Shown here piece after piece: positions 25,100-33,316 of a DNA stretch of 64,000 bases (its first letter is position 1; each line of letters begins with the position of its first letter). A model generated the notes under the pieces. The model did not search any database. It was not told the origin of the DNA and saw only the letters and a program-made list of their open reading frames with translations. The DNA is taken from assembly GCA_018902795.1 (NCBI GenBank), contig JAHIQD010000002.1, forward strand, positions 186,001 through 250,000, written 5' to 3'. The position numbers and the translations under genes were made by a program. The DNA comes from Bacteroidota bacterium (GTDB lineage Bacteria; Bacteroidota; Bacteroidia; Flavobacteriales; Weeksellaceae).

Positions 25100-26368
25100 A
25101 TGCAAAAATTACTCATAATATTCGCTCTTGTCTTTTCCCATTTCTTTCAAGTAAATGCACAGAAAGACAAACTCGACCAGCTTTTCGAAAAATACCAGGA
25201 AACTGAAGGAGTTACCTCCATTAAAATCGCAAAACCGATGTTCAACATGCTGAACAAGCTGAATATCGATGACTCTGAACTCGACCAGATTAAACCTTTA
25301 TTGAGTAAAATCAACGGACTGAAAATATTAATCCTCGAAAAACCTGAAACTTCAGCAACGGCTGGAATTGAAGAAAAAAGACAGTTTAATCTTTTCCAGA
25401 ATCTTCAGACTGATATTTCAAATTCTATTAAAAACATGAAGTATGAGGAACTCATTACCGTAAACAGCAAAGACAACAAAATTAAATTCCTTTCTTCTGA
25501 CGCCACGAACGGAGTTTTAGACAACCTGCTTTTAAACATCAGTTCTGAAGGAAATACCGTATTGATGATGCTCGACGGAAAAATCTCCATGGACGACGTG
25601 AACAAGCTCGTGAACGAAGCTCAGAATTCTTCCCTGAAATCTTCTTTGGTCACTGAAAACGTAAGCAAATCCGGAGTTACGCAGGTAAGAAATGTCGGAA
25701 AATTCACAGGAATCAAGGCTTCCAGCGGAATTAAAGTGAATTTCACTCAGGGAAATAACCAAAGTGTGATCGTTGATACCGATCCTAATCTTCAGGAATA
25801 TGTTTCTACAGAGGTAAAAGACGGAATTCTGGTACTTTCCATCAATAATAAAAATAACAAAAAACTTAACTTCAAAAAGTTGCTTGTTACCATCGAGGCG
25901 CCCCGACTGGCATCAGTTGACCTAAGCTCCGGCTCTCTTTTGACTACGGTAAATACGGTGAAAGAAAATAATTTCAAGGCTTATCTTTCTTCCGGTTCCA
26001 ATTTTAATGCCGACATCAATGCTGACAATGCGGTGGAAGTGGAAATAAGTTCCGGTTCGAATGCAAAACTTGATATCAACGCCAAAAACTTCAGTTTAAA
26101 CGGAACCAGCGGCTCTATGATTACCGTGGTGGGAAAAACAGAAAGTGCTGTTTTTGATGTTTCGAGTGCGGCGAGCTGCAACGCCCAGGATTTGGCAGCC
26201 AAAGCAGCGACCGTTTCTGCGTCTTCAGGGTCTAATTTAAAAATTCAGGCAACCGATACGCTTGCTGCAACTGCAAGTTCAGGCGCCTCCGTAAGATATA
26301 AAGGAAATCCTAAAAATATTTCGCCCTCAAAAACCAGCAGCGGAGGAAGCATTAAACCTTTGAATTAA
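25100..26368 (+). CDS. DUF4252 + GIN (DUF2807) domain exported protein
   Basis: A 422-residue protein with a signal peptide (1-20, ending VNA). Residues ~22-180 fit a DUF4252 domain (short segment KINGLKILILEK and repeated Lys/Asn/Glu). Residues ~195-400 are a GIN/DUF2807 domain: the FTGIKASSGIKVNF entry and repeated (S/T)SGS turns of a right-handed beta-helix-like adhesin head (LSSGSNFNADI, ISSGSNAKLDI). It is predicted to be periplasmic or outer-membrane associated. It is 12 bp after the membrane regulator, so most likely an operon member. The activity of both domains is unknown. Confidence 0.82.
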   Translation: MQKLLIIFALVFSHFFQVNAQKDKLDQLFEKYQETEGVTSIKIAKPMFNMLNKLNIDDSELDQIKPLLSKINGLKILILEKPETSATAGIEEKRQFNLFQNLQTDISNSIKNMKYEELITVNSKDNKIKFLSSDATNGVLDNLLLNISSEGNTVLMMLDGKISMDDVNKLVNEAQNSSLKSSLVTENVSKSGVTQVRNVGKFTGIKASSGIKVNFTQGNNQSVIVDTDPNLQEYVSTEVKDGILVLSINNKNNKKLNFKKLLVTIEAPRLASVDLSSGSLLTTVNTVKENNFKAYLSSGSNFNADINADNAVEVEISSGSNAKLDINAKNFSLNGTSGSMITVVGKTESAVFDVSSAASCNAQDLAAKAATVSASSGSNLKIQATDTLAATASSGASVRYKGNPKNISPSKTSSGGSIKPLN

Positions 26369-26394
26369 AAACAAACCCTGAAAATCAAAAGATC

Positions 26395-26919
26395 ATGAAA
26401 AAGATATCCCTTTTGTTTGCGGCAGCACTGTTTATTTTGTCACTTCAATCATGCATCGTCTCGAAACATCCAAACATGGGTTTCTTTGATAATCCTTACT
26501 ACGACTACAAAGGCGCACAGTTTACCAGCATCAATGTTCCGATGTTTCTCGCAAAACCCATTGTAAAAAAAGCTTTAAGAGAAGACGGCGAAAACGAAGA
26601 ACTTATCAACCTCATCAAAAAAGTTTCGGATGTAAAAGTGATGACCATTGAAAACGGCAATAAAGAAATGCTTGCAGATTTTGCAAAATACCTTACCAAC
26701 AACCGTTTCGAAGAATGGATGACGGTAAAAAAAGAAAACGAAACCGTAAACTTTCAGGCCAAACAATCCGGTGATGTTATTAAAAAACTGCTGATCACGG
26801 TACATTCCGGCAACGAATTGGTTTTTGTTGATGTTTCGGGAAAATTTACCGCAGATGATATTTCGAGAATCATCAATTACTCTGAAAAGAAAGACGTAAA
26901 AAAGCTTGTTTCCAAATAA
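26395..26919 (+). CDS. DUF4252 lipoprotein
   Basis: A 174-residue lipoprotein with a lipobox at LQSC (Cys20), followed by a DUF4252 domain resembling the N-terminal half of the preceding protein (ENEELINLIKKVSDVKVMTIENGNKEML, then KKLLITVHSGNELVFVDVSGKF). No GIN part. It is 26 bp after the previous gene and ends just before a terminator, so it is the last gene of the sigma-factor operon. Its role is unknown; a partner or sensor role next to the two-domain paralog is an inference. Confidence 0.85.
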   Translation: MKKISLLFAAALFILSLQSCIVSKHPNMGFFDNPYYDYKGAQFTSINVPMFLAKPIVKKALREDGENEELINLIKKVSDVKVMTIENGNKEMLADFAKYLTNNRFEEWMTVKKENETVNFQAKQSGDVIKKLLITVHSGNELVFVDVSGKFTADDISRIINYSEKKDVKKLVSK

Positions 26920-26930
26920 ATTAAATTGAA

Positions 26931-26962
26931 ATAACCGCAGATTTTTCTGTGGTTATTTTTTT
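26931..26962 (+). terminator. Terminator of the sigma/DUF4252 operon (copy 1 of duplicated hairpin)
   Basis: The stem ATAACCGCAG / CTGTGGTTAT (one G-T pair) with an ATTTTT loop is followed by a T run. 31 bp of it (26932-26962) are identical to 27812-27842. Confidence 0.88.
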
Positions 26963-27044
26963 GGGGAATCGTAATTAGGTAATTTGTATATTTACGTCTT
27001 AAGCGAAAGATCACAAAAACAATTTCTAATAAAATCTAATTCAA

Positions 27045-27749
27045 ATGAAACTGACCTTTACAATCTGTACTTTACTATTTTCGGCCAACACTTTATTTTC
27101 ACAGAGTATTCAGTCTGCAAAAGCAAGTCAAATAATTGAAAAGTCTATAACGTCCCAAGGAGGGAGAGAGGTTTTAAAAAATGTAAAAACACTTTACACG
27201 AACCTCGAAACTGTGATGGATGGAAGAAATGTAAATTGGATAACTAAAGAGATGGCCCCAAACAAAGGCAGTTTTGAAATAGTTTATCAGGGAAGAATGG
27301 TTTATAAATCTTTCTACGATGGCAAAACGGGATATGACATTATTAACGGAGAAAAAAAAGTTGCTGATCCCGATGACTTTAAGGATAAAAACTACCGAAA
27401 TCACATAATGAATGCATTGGACTACCTTGATCCAAATCTATATCAATTGGAATATGTTGGAGAGGAAGTTGTAAACGATAAGGAATGCGAGAAAATTAAA
27501 GCTACGTTAGCTAATGGTAAAGTTTCATTTCTTTATTATGAAAAATCTTCAGGCTTAATGAGAAAATCGGAAGTAGTGAAAAATGCCGAAAACAACTCAT
27601 ACTCCACCGTTCTGTATGATGATTACAAGAAATTCGGTGATTTAATTTACGAAACTAAACAGACTTTTATTTCAGACAATGAAAGGCAAGAAGCTAAAGT
27701 GGTAGATTTATACTATAATAAAAAGATTTCAGATAAAGACTTTAAATAA
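27045..27749 (+). CDS. Exported protein, LolA-like fold possible
   Basis: A 234-residue protein with a signal peptide ending LFSQ. The rest has alternating strands and helices without cysteine clusters (GRMVYKSFYDGKTGYDII, MNALDYLDPNLYQLEYVGEEVV, SFLYYEKSSGLMRKSE), a pattern seen in outer-membrane-lipoprotein-sorting (LolA/LolB-like) relatives in Bacteroidetes, but I cannot assign it. Base composition is more A+T-rich than its neighbours. It is flanked on both sides by identical 31-bp terminator hairpins, so it looks like a cassette. No family is claimed. Confidence 0.6.
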   Translation: MKLTFTICTLLFSANTLFSQSIQSAKASQIIEKSITSQGGREVLKNVKTLYTNLETVMDGRNVNWITKEMAPNKGSFEIVYQGRMVYKSFYDGKTGYDIINGEKKVADPDDFKDKNYRNHIMNALDYLDPNLYQLEYVGEEVVNDKECEKIKATLANGKVSFLYYEKSSGLMRKSEVVKNAENNSYSTVLYDDYKKFGDLIYETKQTFISDNERQEAKVVDLYYNKKISDKDFK

Positions 27750-27810
27750 GGCTTCCTACTTATTTCAAAATAGCGTAGAAATCCCTCACAATCAGTGACC
27801 CATATAACAT

Positions 27811-27842
27811 TTAACCGCAGATTTTTCTGTGGTTATTTTTTT
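27811..27842 (+). terminator. Terminator, second copy of the duplicated hairpin
   Basis: 27812-27842 is identical over 31 bp to the terminator at 26932-26962. Same stem, loop and T run, after the exported protein gene. Confidence 0.88.
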
Positions 27843-27845
27843 TGA

Positions 27846-27950
27846 TGCCGGGAACCTGCTGTCGCTACTCGCTTTTTTTTGGCGGCGGCTTCGCCGCCGC
27901 CAAAAAAAGAGCTCAAACATACCGCTCCATCAGGGCTGGTTACAACCCGT
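27846..27950. repeat. GC-rich palindromic element, REP-like
   Basis: A perfect 16-bp inverted repeat (27874-27889 / 27893-27908) of T7 plus GGCGGCGGC, with a TTC loop, sits in an otherwise A+T-rich spacer. The flanks CTGTCGCTACTCG and GAGCTCAAACATACCGCTCC look like the ends of a dispersed repeat I believe is common in Flavobacteriia. It is noncoding here; an accidental ORF (27842-28075) reads through it. It may also act as a second terminator upstream of guaB. Confidence 0.6.
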
Positions 27951-28007
27951 TTCACATTAATTTCCATTCACAAAAAACCTCCATTTCCATTTTCCAAAAA
28001 AAAACCA

Positions 28008-28015
28008 TAATTTTG
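28008..28015 (+). promoter_or_regulatory. Putative -7 element for guaB
   Basis: TAATTTTG matches TAnnTTTG, 13 bp before the ATG, which suggests a short leader. Confidence 0.5.
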
Positions 28016-28028
28016 CAAGAAAGTAAAG

Positions 28029-29489
28029 ATGTCTATTCACAACAAAATCGTAGAAACTGCCATCACTTTCGATGACGTGCTTCTTATCCCTTCTTACTCA
28101 GAAGTTTTACCTAATCAGGTCTCCCTCAAATCACGACTTTCCGATAAAATTACGCTTAATGCGCCCATCGTTTCCGCAGCAATGGATACCGTTACCGAAG
28201 GCGAAATGGCAATTGCAATGGCAAGAGTTGGCGGTATTGGTTTCATCCACAAAAACATGCCGATTGCCGAACAGGCCGTACAGGTATACCGCGTGAAACG
28301 CTCGGAAAACGGGATGATCTCCGATCCTGTAACCTTATCGAAAGACCACACTTTGGCTCAGGCGAAGGAAATGATGGCCAACTTCAAAATTTCCGGTTTG
28401 CCTGTTGTGGATTCTGAAAATAAACTCATCGGAATCATCACCAACCGCGATGTAAAATACCAGGAAAATCTAGACGTAAAAGTTGAAGAACTGATGACGA
28501 AAGATAAGCTCATCACTTCCGATAAAGAAACCAACCTTGAACAGGCGAAAGCAATTTTACTTAAAAACCGGGTGGAAAAACTTCCGATCGTGGACAAGGA
28601 ATTTAAACTTGTAGGTTTAATTACCATTAAAGATATCGACAATCAACTTGAATATCCGAATGCCAATAAAGATCACAACGGAAGACTGATCGTCGGTGCA
28701 GGTGTGGGTGTGGGAGAAGACACCATGGACCGTGTCTCCGCGCTGGTAAAAGCCGGCGTTGACATTATTGCCGTGGATTCTGCACACGGACACTCAAAAG
28801 GGGTTTTGGACAAAATCAGAGAAATCCGTAAAAGCTTTCCTGACCTGGATATTGTCGGCGGAAATATTGTCACCGCAGACGCAGCAAAAGATTTAATCGA
28901 AGCAGGCGCAAATATCCTTAAAGTAGGTGTTGGCCCGGGTTCAATCTGTACAACAAGAGTTGTTGCAGGAGTTGGAGTTCCGCAGCTTTCAGCGATTTAT
29001 AATGTTTTCGAATATGCGAAAACTAAAAATGTAGCGGTAATTGCTGATGGCGGAATCAAACTTTCCGGTGATATTGTAAAAGCACTTGCATCAGGTGCGA
29101 ATGCCGTAATGCTGGGTTCGCTTCTTGCGGGAACTGATGAAGCACCGGGCGAAGAAATTATTTTTCAGGGAAGAAAATTCAAAGCTTATCAGGGAATGGG
29201 ATCGCTTTCTGCCATGAGACGTGGCGGGAAAGAAAGATATTTTCAGAGTGAAGCGAAGAAATTTGTTCCGGAAGGAATTGAAGGCAGGGTTCCACACAAA
29301 GGAAAATTAGAAGAAGTAGTATTTCAGTTAACAGGAGGAATCCGTGCAGGAATGGGCTACTGCGGAACAAAAGACATCGATACTTTACAGAAAGATGGTA
29401 AAATGGTGATGATTACCGGAAGCGGTTTAAAAGAATCTCATCCTCACGATGTGATTATTACTCAGGAAGCTCCGAATTATTCGTTATAA
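28029..29489 (+). CDS. guaB: Inosine-5'-monophosphate dehydrogenase
   Basis: Oxidises IMP to XMP with NAD, the rate-limiting step of GMP synthesis. 486 residues. Two CBS domains lie at ~95-210 inside the TIM barrel. The catalytic loop [20 protein letters not shown] carries the active-site Cys; later features are [28 protein letters not shown], the [10 protein letters not shown] segment and the C-terminal K-binding RAGMGYCG. Full length. A terminator follows at 29506. Confidence 0.98.
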   Translation: MSIHNKIVETAITFDDVLLIPSYSEVLPNQVSLKSRLSDKITLNAPIVSAAMDTVTEGEMAIAMARVGGIGFIHKNMPIAEQAVQVYRVKRSENGMISDPVTLSKDHTLAQAKEMMANFKISGLPVVDSENKLIGIITNRDVKYQENLDVKVEELMTKDKLITSDKETNLEQAKAILLKNRVEKLPIVDKEFKLVGLITIKDIDNQLEYPNANKDHNGRLIVGAGVGVGEDTMDRVSALVKAGVDIIAVDSAHGHSKGVLDKIREIRKSFPDLDIVGGNIVTADAAKDLIEAGANILKVGVGPGSICTTRVVAGVGVPQLSAIYNVFEYAKTKNVAVIADGGIKLSGDIVKALASGANAVMLGSLLAGTDEAPGEEIIFQGRKFKAYQGMGSLSAMRRGGKERYFQSEAKKFVPEGIEGRVPHKGKLEEVVFQLTGGIRAGMGYCGTKDIDTLQKDGKMVMITGSGLKESHPHDVIITQEAPNYSL

Positions 29490-29505
29490 AATTTTTAGAT
29501 CAGAT

Positions 29506-29534
29506 AAAAGGGTGCAGGATTTGCACCCTTTTTT
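29506..29534 (+). terminator. Terminator after guaB
   Basis: The stem AAAAGGGTGCA / TGCACCCTTTT with a 5-nt loop is followed by T residues. Confidence 0.92.
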
Positions 29535-29591
29535 TTTGAGGACTTTTTTCCAATTATTGGCTAATTTTACTTTTTAAAATACCGAAAAAAT

Positions 29592-30035
29592 ATGAGATCT
29601 TACTTTTTAATTATACTTCTTTTCTTATTCGTCCAGTGTGATGTTTTGCCATCCAACACTCCTGTTTACAGACCAAAAACATCAACAGCGGCTTCTGCAG
29701 GTGAAAGCAGAGAATTTGAGGAATTAATCGCTAAAGATCAGATCAATAAGAAAAAAGTAACGGCGGAGGTTTTAACTTATCTGCTGAATGATACAGAAGC
29801 TGACGATCCGAAAACGGCAGCAGTAATCGAAAACAGTTCCGGTTGCAATATTATTGTGAGACTCGTCGCGATAAAAGGAAACACCATTTACAATCTGCCT
29901 GTCCCGAAACACGGCAAGAACCAGTTTGTCATTGATAAAGGAAGCTACACGCTGAGATCAAATATCTGCGGGGCTGTATATTACTCGCAGAAATTAATCA
30001 GCGATCCTCTTATCCTTGAACTTTCAGACCGTTAA
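29592..30035 (+). CDS. Small DUF6759-like lipoprotein
   Basis: A 147-residue protein with a signal sequence and lipobox VQC (Cys16). The core KKVTAEVLTYLLND ... AAVIENSSGCNIIVR ... YNLPVPKHGKNQFVIDKGSYTLRSNICGAVYYSQK matches the domain shared with the proteins at 49.9 and 51.3 kb. I believe this is the Weeksellaceae family called DUF6759. It is the shortest of the three and lacks their helical N-terminal repeat. Two Cys in the core (SGCNI, NICGA) could form a disulfide. Function is unknown. Confidence 0.75.
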   Translation: MRSYFLIILLFLFVQCDVLPSNTPVYRPKTSTAASAGESREFEELIAKDQINKKKVTAEVLTYLLNDTEADDPKTAAVIENSSGCNIIVRLVAIKGNTIYNLPVPKHGKNQFVIDKGSYTLRSNICGAVYYSQKLISDPLILELSDR

Positions 30036-30054
30036 GCTTAAAGAATTTATACAA

Positions 30055-30083
30055 AAAAAGGCTGCATTATCTACAGCCTTTTA
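30055..30083. terminator. Bidirectional terminator between convergent genes
   Basis: The stem AAAAGGCTG / CAGCCTTTT has a 9-nt loop and A/T tracts on both sides. It serves the DUF6759-like gene (plus) and the T9SS gene (minus). Confidence 0.85.
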
Positions 30084-30102
30084 AATTTTGTGCAAATCAG
30101 CA

Positions 30103-30795
30103 CTACTTTTTAATAAACTTAAATTCCGAGGAAGTACCGTTCGCAGAAATTACTTTTAAGACATACACACCTGGTGAAAGGCTGTTGACATTCATTCTGT
30201 CCGTATAACTTTCTGTTCTGATGAGCTGTCCGTTCGCGCCGAAAATCTGAAGGGTTTTACCTTTCTCAACACCTGAAAAACTGATATAATCTGAAACCGG
30301 ATTCGGGAACATCTGTATTTTTCCTTTACCGGAATTGCTGACAGCAAGCGTTGACGTATGCACATCGCCGGTCATTGTAGAATTGGCTGCGGTAAGACTT
30401 CCGCTGCATCCGTTTTCAGTTACTGCCACATTTTCAACCCAGGTTCCAACATTATTGCTTGGTGGGTTCAGCGCGCTGCTGTTGCCTGTAGCGTTATAAT
30501 AAATCAAAAAAGGATTTACAAAATCTCCATTCCCCGAATCTGCTAAAAACTCCCATCTCGTAAGCGTGTTATTCCACTGGATTTTAAATTCGCAGGTACC
30601 CAAACCACCGCAAGGCTGTTCGCCGTCCACGGGATTGGTGATATATATATTTTTATTCTGGCCGTCGACTCCCGTTTTAAAGAAAGTAAAATTCTGGTCT
30701 TCAAAAAGGTTGTGGCATCCGTTGAAGGAAATGGTGTTCTGGGCAAAAAATAAATTTCCAAAAACGAGGACTAAAGGGATAAATTTACGTTTCAT
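30103..30795 (-). CDS. T9SS type A cargo protein
   Basis: A 230-residue secreted protein. Signal peptide ending FFAQ; the N-terminal ~145 residues (starting SFNGCHNLFED) have paired cysteines (CGGLGTC) and are not a family I recognise. Residues ~155-230 are a type A sorting domain with the usual MFPNPVSDY, GANGQLI and LSPGVYVLKV steps ending in FKFIKK. It lies 6 bp downstream of a tail-collar gene in the same direction, so it is the third gene of an operon. Secretion across the outer membrane by T9SS is expected. Confidence 0.88.
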   Translation of the reverse strand: MKRKFIPLVLVFGNLFFAQNTISFNGCHNLFEDQNFTFFKTGVDGQNKNIYITNPVDGEQPCGGLGTCEFKIQWNNTLTRWEFLADSGNGDFVNPFLIYYNATGNSSALNPPSNNVGTWVENVAVTENGCSGSLTAANSTMTGDVHTSTLAVSNSGKGKIQMFPNPVSDYISFSGVEKGKTLQIFGANGQLIRTESYTDRMNVNSLSPGVYVLKVISANGTSSEFKFIKK

Positions 30796-30801
30796 AATCT
30801 T

Positions 30802-31383
30802 TTAGTTTCTGGATGGAAAAATACCCTGAAGGGCGATAATACACTTAAGAACAAGATATGGCTGTCTGTTTTCGTGTGCCTGGCCGCCTCCAGAAGGATT
30901 GATCATGAGTGGAGACATTTGCGTATTCGCAGCAGCATCTGAATATTCTTTATCCAGTGCTTTGGTATTGGCTGGTAAGGAAGCGGTAGGTAAATTCTGG
31001 TTTCCTTCTGCAGATACAGCATTTACCTGGTGGTTATGCGCTGGCATTTCATTAATGGTTAAGGCATGCCTTTCTTCTCCGCCGGTTTCGCCCATTGTAT
31101 AAGGTGAAAGTCCCGGCCCGTTGCCATCGCCGATCAGAACGCGTCCGCGCATATCCGGTAAAGCGAAGGTAGTTTGTCCGTTTCCGCCATACTGCGTTCC
31201 GAGCAAAGAAAATAGTGCAGTATTTTGAGCGATGGGCATAAGTTGTCCGTTACATTCGGCCCAGTTTTTTGGAGCAAAATTATAAGGTACAAAAGCAATC
31301 TGGCCGAGAAAAGGTTCTGTGCCCTGAGCTTTTAAATTGGCGACTGATAAAAAAAGAACTGCGGATAAAATAATTTTTTTCAT
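30802..31383 (-). CDS. Exported tail-collar (MdpB-like) domain protein, copy 2
   Basis: A 193-residue protein with a signal peptide (MKKIILSAVLFLSVANLKAQ). The mature part is a phage tail-collar/microcystin-dependent-protein-type domain: FLGQIAFVPYNFAPKNWAEC, QLMPIAQNTALFSLLGTQYGG, FALPDMRGRVLIGDG, then PAHNHQVNA, and a conserved end (ENRQPYLVLKCIIALQGIFP). I use the ATG at 31383 because it opens a signal peptide; the frame extends to 31431. It lies 7 bp after its paralog and 6 bp before the T9SS cargo gene. Its function is unknown; it is not part of a prophage here. Confidence 0.87.
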   Translation of the reverse strand: MKKIILSAVLFLSVANLKAQGTEPFLGQIAFVPYNFAPKNWAECNGQLMPIAQNTALFSLLGTQYGGNGQTTFALPDMRGRVLIGDGNGPGLSPYTMGETGGEERHALTINEMPAHNHQVNAVSAEGNQNLPTASLPANTKALDKEYSDAAANTQMSPLMINPSGGGQAHENRQPYLVLKCIIALQGIFPSRN

Positions 31384-31390
31384 GGTAATA

Positions 31391-31972
31391 TTAGTTTTGT
31401 TGAGGATAAATTCCGAAAAGTGCGATAACACATTTCAGTGTTACAAACGGTTGGATGTTATTATGAGCCTGGCTGGAACCTGAAGGTGCTATCATTCCTG
31501 GAGCCATCGTTGTATTCGGAGCCAGATTTGAATATTCCTTATCCAGCACACCTGTATCAGCAGGAAAGGACACGGTGGCCGCTTCTTTTGTTCCTGTTGT
31601 TTTTACAGCATTTACGACATGGCTGTGTGAAGGCAGCTGTGCGGTTGTTACCGAAGCGTTTTCAACACCACCTATTTGTCCAAGAGTCATATTGCTTAAG
31701 CCCGGCCCGGTTCCGTCATCCACCACCACTCTTCCGCGTGCATCCGGCAATCCAAACGTGGTAACACCATCTCCGCCATAAGTAGTTCCTAGTAAAGAGA
31801 AAAGGGCTTCATTCTCAGCAATCGGCATCAAAGCACCGTCACAATCGTGCCATCCCATAGGAGAAAAATTATAAGGGACGATCATAATCTGTCCGATAAA
31901 ATTATCCTGCGCAGCCAGTTTCAGACTTCCTGAAAGCAGACCGAGTAATAATAAAAGGTTGAGTTTTCGCAT
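31391..31972 (-). CDS. Exported tail-collar (MdpB-like) domain protein, copy 1
   Basis: A 193-residue paralog of the next gene downstream. Signal peptide ending KLAAQ, then the collar domain: FIGQIMIVPYNFSPMGWHDC, LMPIAENEALFSLLGTTYGG, FGLPDARGRVVVDDG, PSHSHVVNA and an NNIQPFVTLKCVIALFGIYP end. First gene of a tight three-gene minus-strand operon with its paralog (7-bp gap) and a T9SS cargo protein. Bacteroidetes often carry such exported collar proteins without other phage genes. Role unproven; surface or extracellular binding is an inference. Confidence 0.87.
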   Translation of the reverse strand: MRKLNLLLLLGLLSGSLKLAAQDNFIGQIMIVPYNFSPMGWHDCDGALMPIAENEALFSLLGTTYGGDGVTTFGLPDARGRVVVDDGTGPGLSNMTLGQIGGVENASVTTAQLPSHSHVVNAVKTTGTKEAATVSFPADTGVLDKEYSNLAPNTTMAPGMIAPSGSSQAHNNIQPFVTLKCVIALFGIYPQQN

Positions 31973-32171
31973 AAATTAAGTGGGTTTATTATTAATATTG
32001 AGGTATTTTTATAATTTACATTTTAATCAATTTTAAGTGCTTTTAATTGATTAAAACACGACGTAAAAATACTATAAATTAATTAAAACTAATATTTTTA
32101 CAAGTTAAATGATTTTAATGCATTGATTTTTATAACCACTGTATCGCAGAAAAGAAGAATATTATTCAAAG

Positions 32172-32183
32172 TGACATAACTCA
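32172..32183 (+). promoter_or_regulatory. Possible CRP/FNR-type half-matched operator upstream of nirK
   Basis: TGA-N6-TCA (GTGACATAACTCAT) has the spacing of FNR/CRP sites, centred about 50 bp upstream of the likely transcription start. The outer bases do not match the full FNR palindrome, so this is weak. Confidence 0.25.
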
Positions 32184-32217
32184 TACTACAAAACTTCCAG
32201 AGAACGGTTAATTCGGA

Positions 32218-32225
32218 TAAATTTG
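32218..32225 (+). promoter_or_regulatory. Putative -7 element for nirK
   Basis: TAAATTTG matches TAnnTTTG, 28 bp before the nirK ATG. No obvious TTG at -33, which would fit an activator-dependent promoter. Confidence 0.5.
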
Positions 32226-32253
32226 TCTTATTAAACTTATAAAGAAAATAGAT

Positions 32254-33285
32254 ATGAAAAAATTGGTAACAATAATGGCTGCAGCATTAGTGATGCTACA
32301 GGCATGCAAGGAAAACAGCCCGGAACCCGGAAAATCTAATAGCAACGCTATTGAAATAAAAACAAGCGGCGAAACTGAAACCCAGAAAATTACAGCACCT
32401 CCTTTCCTGCCGACTCCTGTGGGTGACCGCGCTGCTAAAAAAGTAATTGTAAATCTGGAAGCGACTGAGGCGGAGGGAGAACTCGCCGATGGGGTAACTT
32501 ATAAATTCTGGACTTTCAACAATACGGTTCCGGGAACATTTATCCGGGTCCGCGTTGGTGACGAGGTTGAACTTCACTTAAAAAATGCTTCAAACAGCGT
32601 AATGCCTCACAACATCGATCTTCATGCCGTGAACGGTCCCGGAGGTGGTGCAGAAGCAACCAATGTAGCTCCGGGTAAGGAGGCAGTATTTAATTTCAAA
32701 GCATTAAATCCCGGCCTTTACGTTTATCATTGCGCTGCGGCACCGGTACCAATGCACATTGCAAACGGAATGTACGGACTGATCCTTGTGGAGCCTGAAG
32801 GCGGATTGCCAAAAGTCGACAAAGAATATTACGTCATGCAGAGTGAATTCTACACCAAAGGTAAAACCGACGAAAAAGGTTTACAGGAATTCGATCAGGA
32901 TAAAGGTGTTGACGAAAGACCAACCTATGTTGTTTTCAACGGCAAGAAAAATGCTTTAATGGGCAAAAACGAACTGGAAGCCAAAGTAGGTGAAACAGTA
33001 AGGTTATTCGTAGGAAATGCCGGCCCTAATCTCACTTCTTCATTCCACGTGATCGGTGAAATTTTCGACAGGGTTTATATCGAAGGCGGAAGCAAAATCA
33101 ACGAAAATGTGCAGACAACGCTAATCCCTGCGGGCGGTGCCGTGATTGTAGAATTTAAGGTGGAAGAACCCGGAGAATATATCCTGGTAGACCATTCAAT
33201 TTTCAGGGCGTTCAATAAAGGAGCGATCGGGAAACTGAAAGTTACCGGCGAAAAAAATCCAAAGATTTACAATAAAGTAAAATAA
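32254..33285 (+). CDS. nirK: Copper-containing nitrite reductase, lipoprotein
   Basis: A 343-residue two-cupredoxin enzyme reducing nitrite to nitric oxide in denitrification. A lipobox at MLQAC (Cys18) suggests membrane anchoring. All copper ligands are visible: type 1 His119, Cys160, His168, Met173; type 2 His124, His159 and a third His in YILVDHSIF. The catalytic Asp122 (HNIDLH) and His in SFHVIG are present. It heads an operon with an FGE-like protein 31 bp downstream and a SCO protein. No nor or nos genes are in the window. Oxygen or NO control is likely but not shown. Confidence 0.97.
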   Translation: MKKLVTIMAAALVMLQACKENSPEPGKSNSNAIEIKTSGETETQKITAPPFLPTPVGDRAAKKVIVNLEATEAEGELADGVTYKFWTFNNTVPGTFIRVRVGDEVELHLKNASNSVMPHNIDLHAVNGPGGGAEATNVAPGKEAVFNFKALNPGLYVYHCAAAPVPMHIANGMYGLILVEPEGGLPKVDKEYYVMQSEFYTKGKTDEKGLQEFDQDKGVDERPTYVVFNGKKNALMGKNELEAKVGETVRLFVGNAGPNLTSSFHVIGEIFDRVYIEGGSKINENVQTTLIPAGGAVIVEFKVEEPGEYILVDHSIFRAFNKGAIGKLKVTGEKNPKIYNKVK

Positions 33286-33316
33286 GACTTCATTTTAATC
33301 TGTTAAATAATCCACT

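Noticed and set aside
27842..28075. Open reading frame across the GC-rich palindrome
   Set aside because: The reading frame depends on the palindrome and overlaps the guaB start; it has no ribosome-site context and low-complexity translation.
30802..31972. Prophage remnant
   Set aside because: Both collar-domain genes have signal peptides, and no phage structural, lysis or integrase genes occur nearby.
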